From Hibiscus mutabilis (Eukaryota > Streptophyta > Magnoliopsida > Malvales > Malvaceae): a stretch of 64,000 nucleotides of DNA. This document shows, piece by piece, positions 63,334 to 64,000 of this stretch. The translations under genes and the position numbers were made by a program. Positions within the stretch are counted from its first letter, which is position 1; each line of letters begins with the position of its first letter. The notes under the pieces are model-generated. The model made no database searches. It saw nothing but the letters and a program-made list of their open reading frames with translations, and was not told where the DNA came from. The stretch spans positions 71,655,850 to 71,719,849 of the forward strand of contig CM033717.1 in the NCBI GenBank assembly GCA_019671005.1, written 5' to 3'.

Positions 63334-64000
63334 GGTAGCTGAAGAACCTCAGAAAATGGAAGATGAAGCTCGATACAAACCGATATTCGGATCGTGTCAT
63401 GAGAAAATTAGGTTGTTTTTTACAGTTTGGGGTGCCCCATATGGAGCCTAGTCAATACAGGCCATCCCCGAAGTACTTAGAGGACGATGAACACCACTTT
63501 TGGAAAGACAGCTGCTCCTTTCATGGCTTCTGTGTCGCCATGAGAGGCAGAGAAAGAAGATTATGACAGCGGTGGTCCATGTAAGAAAGAGTGGAGAAAT
63601 AATTACATGATACAGATTTTTTGGATTGTATTCAACTCTCAGCAAACTCAAGCTGCCAAGTAAGTTTTGTTTAACTTGTTTTCTACTCTGCATTTGTTTC
63701 GGTTGCAATTACTGATGCTGTCTTACCTAACATTCTAGACTTTATGTGAGTCTGGTATTAATTAATTGCTGTATTTAAAGTTTAACCACTATGGTTAAAC
63801 GTGATGTTGGAAAGCATACTCGGTGGCTTTTTAAAAGTAAATCAACTTCTTTAAATCCTTAATTCCCTATATTAATTCATGCAAGTTTTATCTACTTTTT
63901 GTTTAAACCGTTAACCAATAGACAAGAGACATTAAAAATTCACATAAAAAAATACAACTAAAAGCATCTTGATGGGTCCACTAAGTGTCCTTGCTTTTAA
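63334..64000. other. 5' flank of the repeat-protein gene
   Basis: Likely promoter and 5' UTR of the minus-strand gene ending at 63333. No further coding frame is supported. The window stops inside intergenic DNA. Confidence 0.4.

Overview
The window reads as nuclear DNA of a flowering plant. It is AT-rich, its genes have many GT-AG introns, and it holds LTR and LINE retrotransposons, many MITEs, a plant pentatricopeptide-repeat (PPR) gene and plant CCCH zinc-finger genes. A eudicot is most likely, perhaps a Malvaceae such as cotton, but that is an impression from the gene and repeat types and was not tested. I found no bacterial operon, CRISPR array, rRNA gene or complete tRNA gene.

Layout. 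1-1915: AT-rich DNA ending in a probable Ty3/gypsy LTR or leader fragment that lies against the 3' end of the first gene. 1931-13840 (minus): a 22-coding-exon gene for an organelle-type (bacterial, type IA) DNA topoisomerase I, with a non-coding 5' exon. All exon phases join. 15323-19510 (minus): a SURP+CID splicing-factor gene of CHERP type, with introns retained but broken by a stop and several frameshifts. The 5' exon and intron regions of these two neighbours are copies of each other. 20143-31740: a repeat zone with a Mutator-type MITE with 9-bp target duplication, LINE remnants on both strands, a roughly 1.1 kb TG..CA element nested in one LINE, a gag-only copia element with two LTRs, a hAT-type MITE inside it, and a solo LTR with an exact 5-bp target duplication. 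31741-35150: LINE-tail-like DNA and degenerate tandem repeats.

35674-40475 (minus) and 48341-50704 (plus): two paralogous CCCH zinc-finger plus RRM genes, head to head. The plus-strand copy is intact. The minus-strand copy has one extra base in exon 1 and apparently a GC-AG intron. The 7.9 kb between them is packed with inverted-repeat elements and a GC-richer island that looks organelle-derived. 55474-57306 (minus): an intact single-exon PPR gene. 59082-63333 (minus): an intact 10-exon gene for a 900-residue secreted or membrane-anchored protein made of about fourteen propeller-like repeats, function unknown to me.

The genes do not form a pathway. The topoisomerase and the PPR protein both look organelle-targeted, while the CCCH/RRM and SURP/CID genes are nuclear or cytoplasmic RNA-binding types. 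The points most worth following are the shared 5' exon/intron of the topoisomerase gene and the neighbouring pseudogene, the frameshifted CCCH copy, the repeat protein, and the GTAYCGATACG-rich LTRs.
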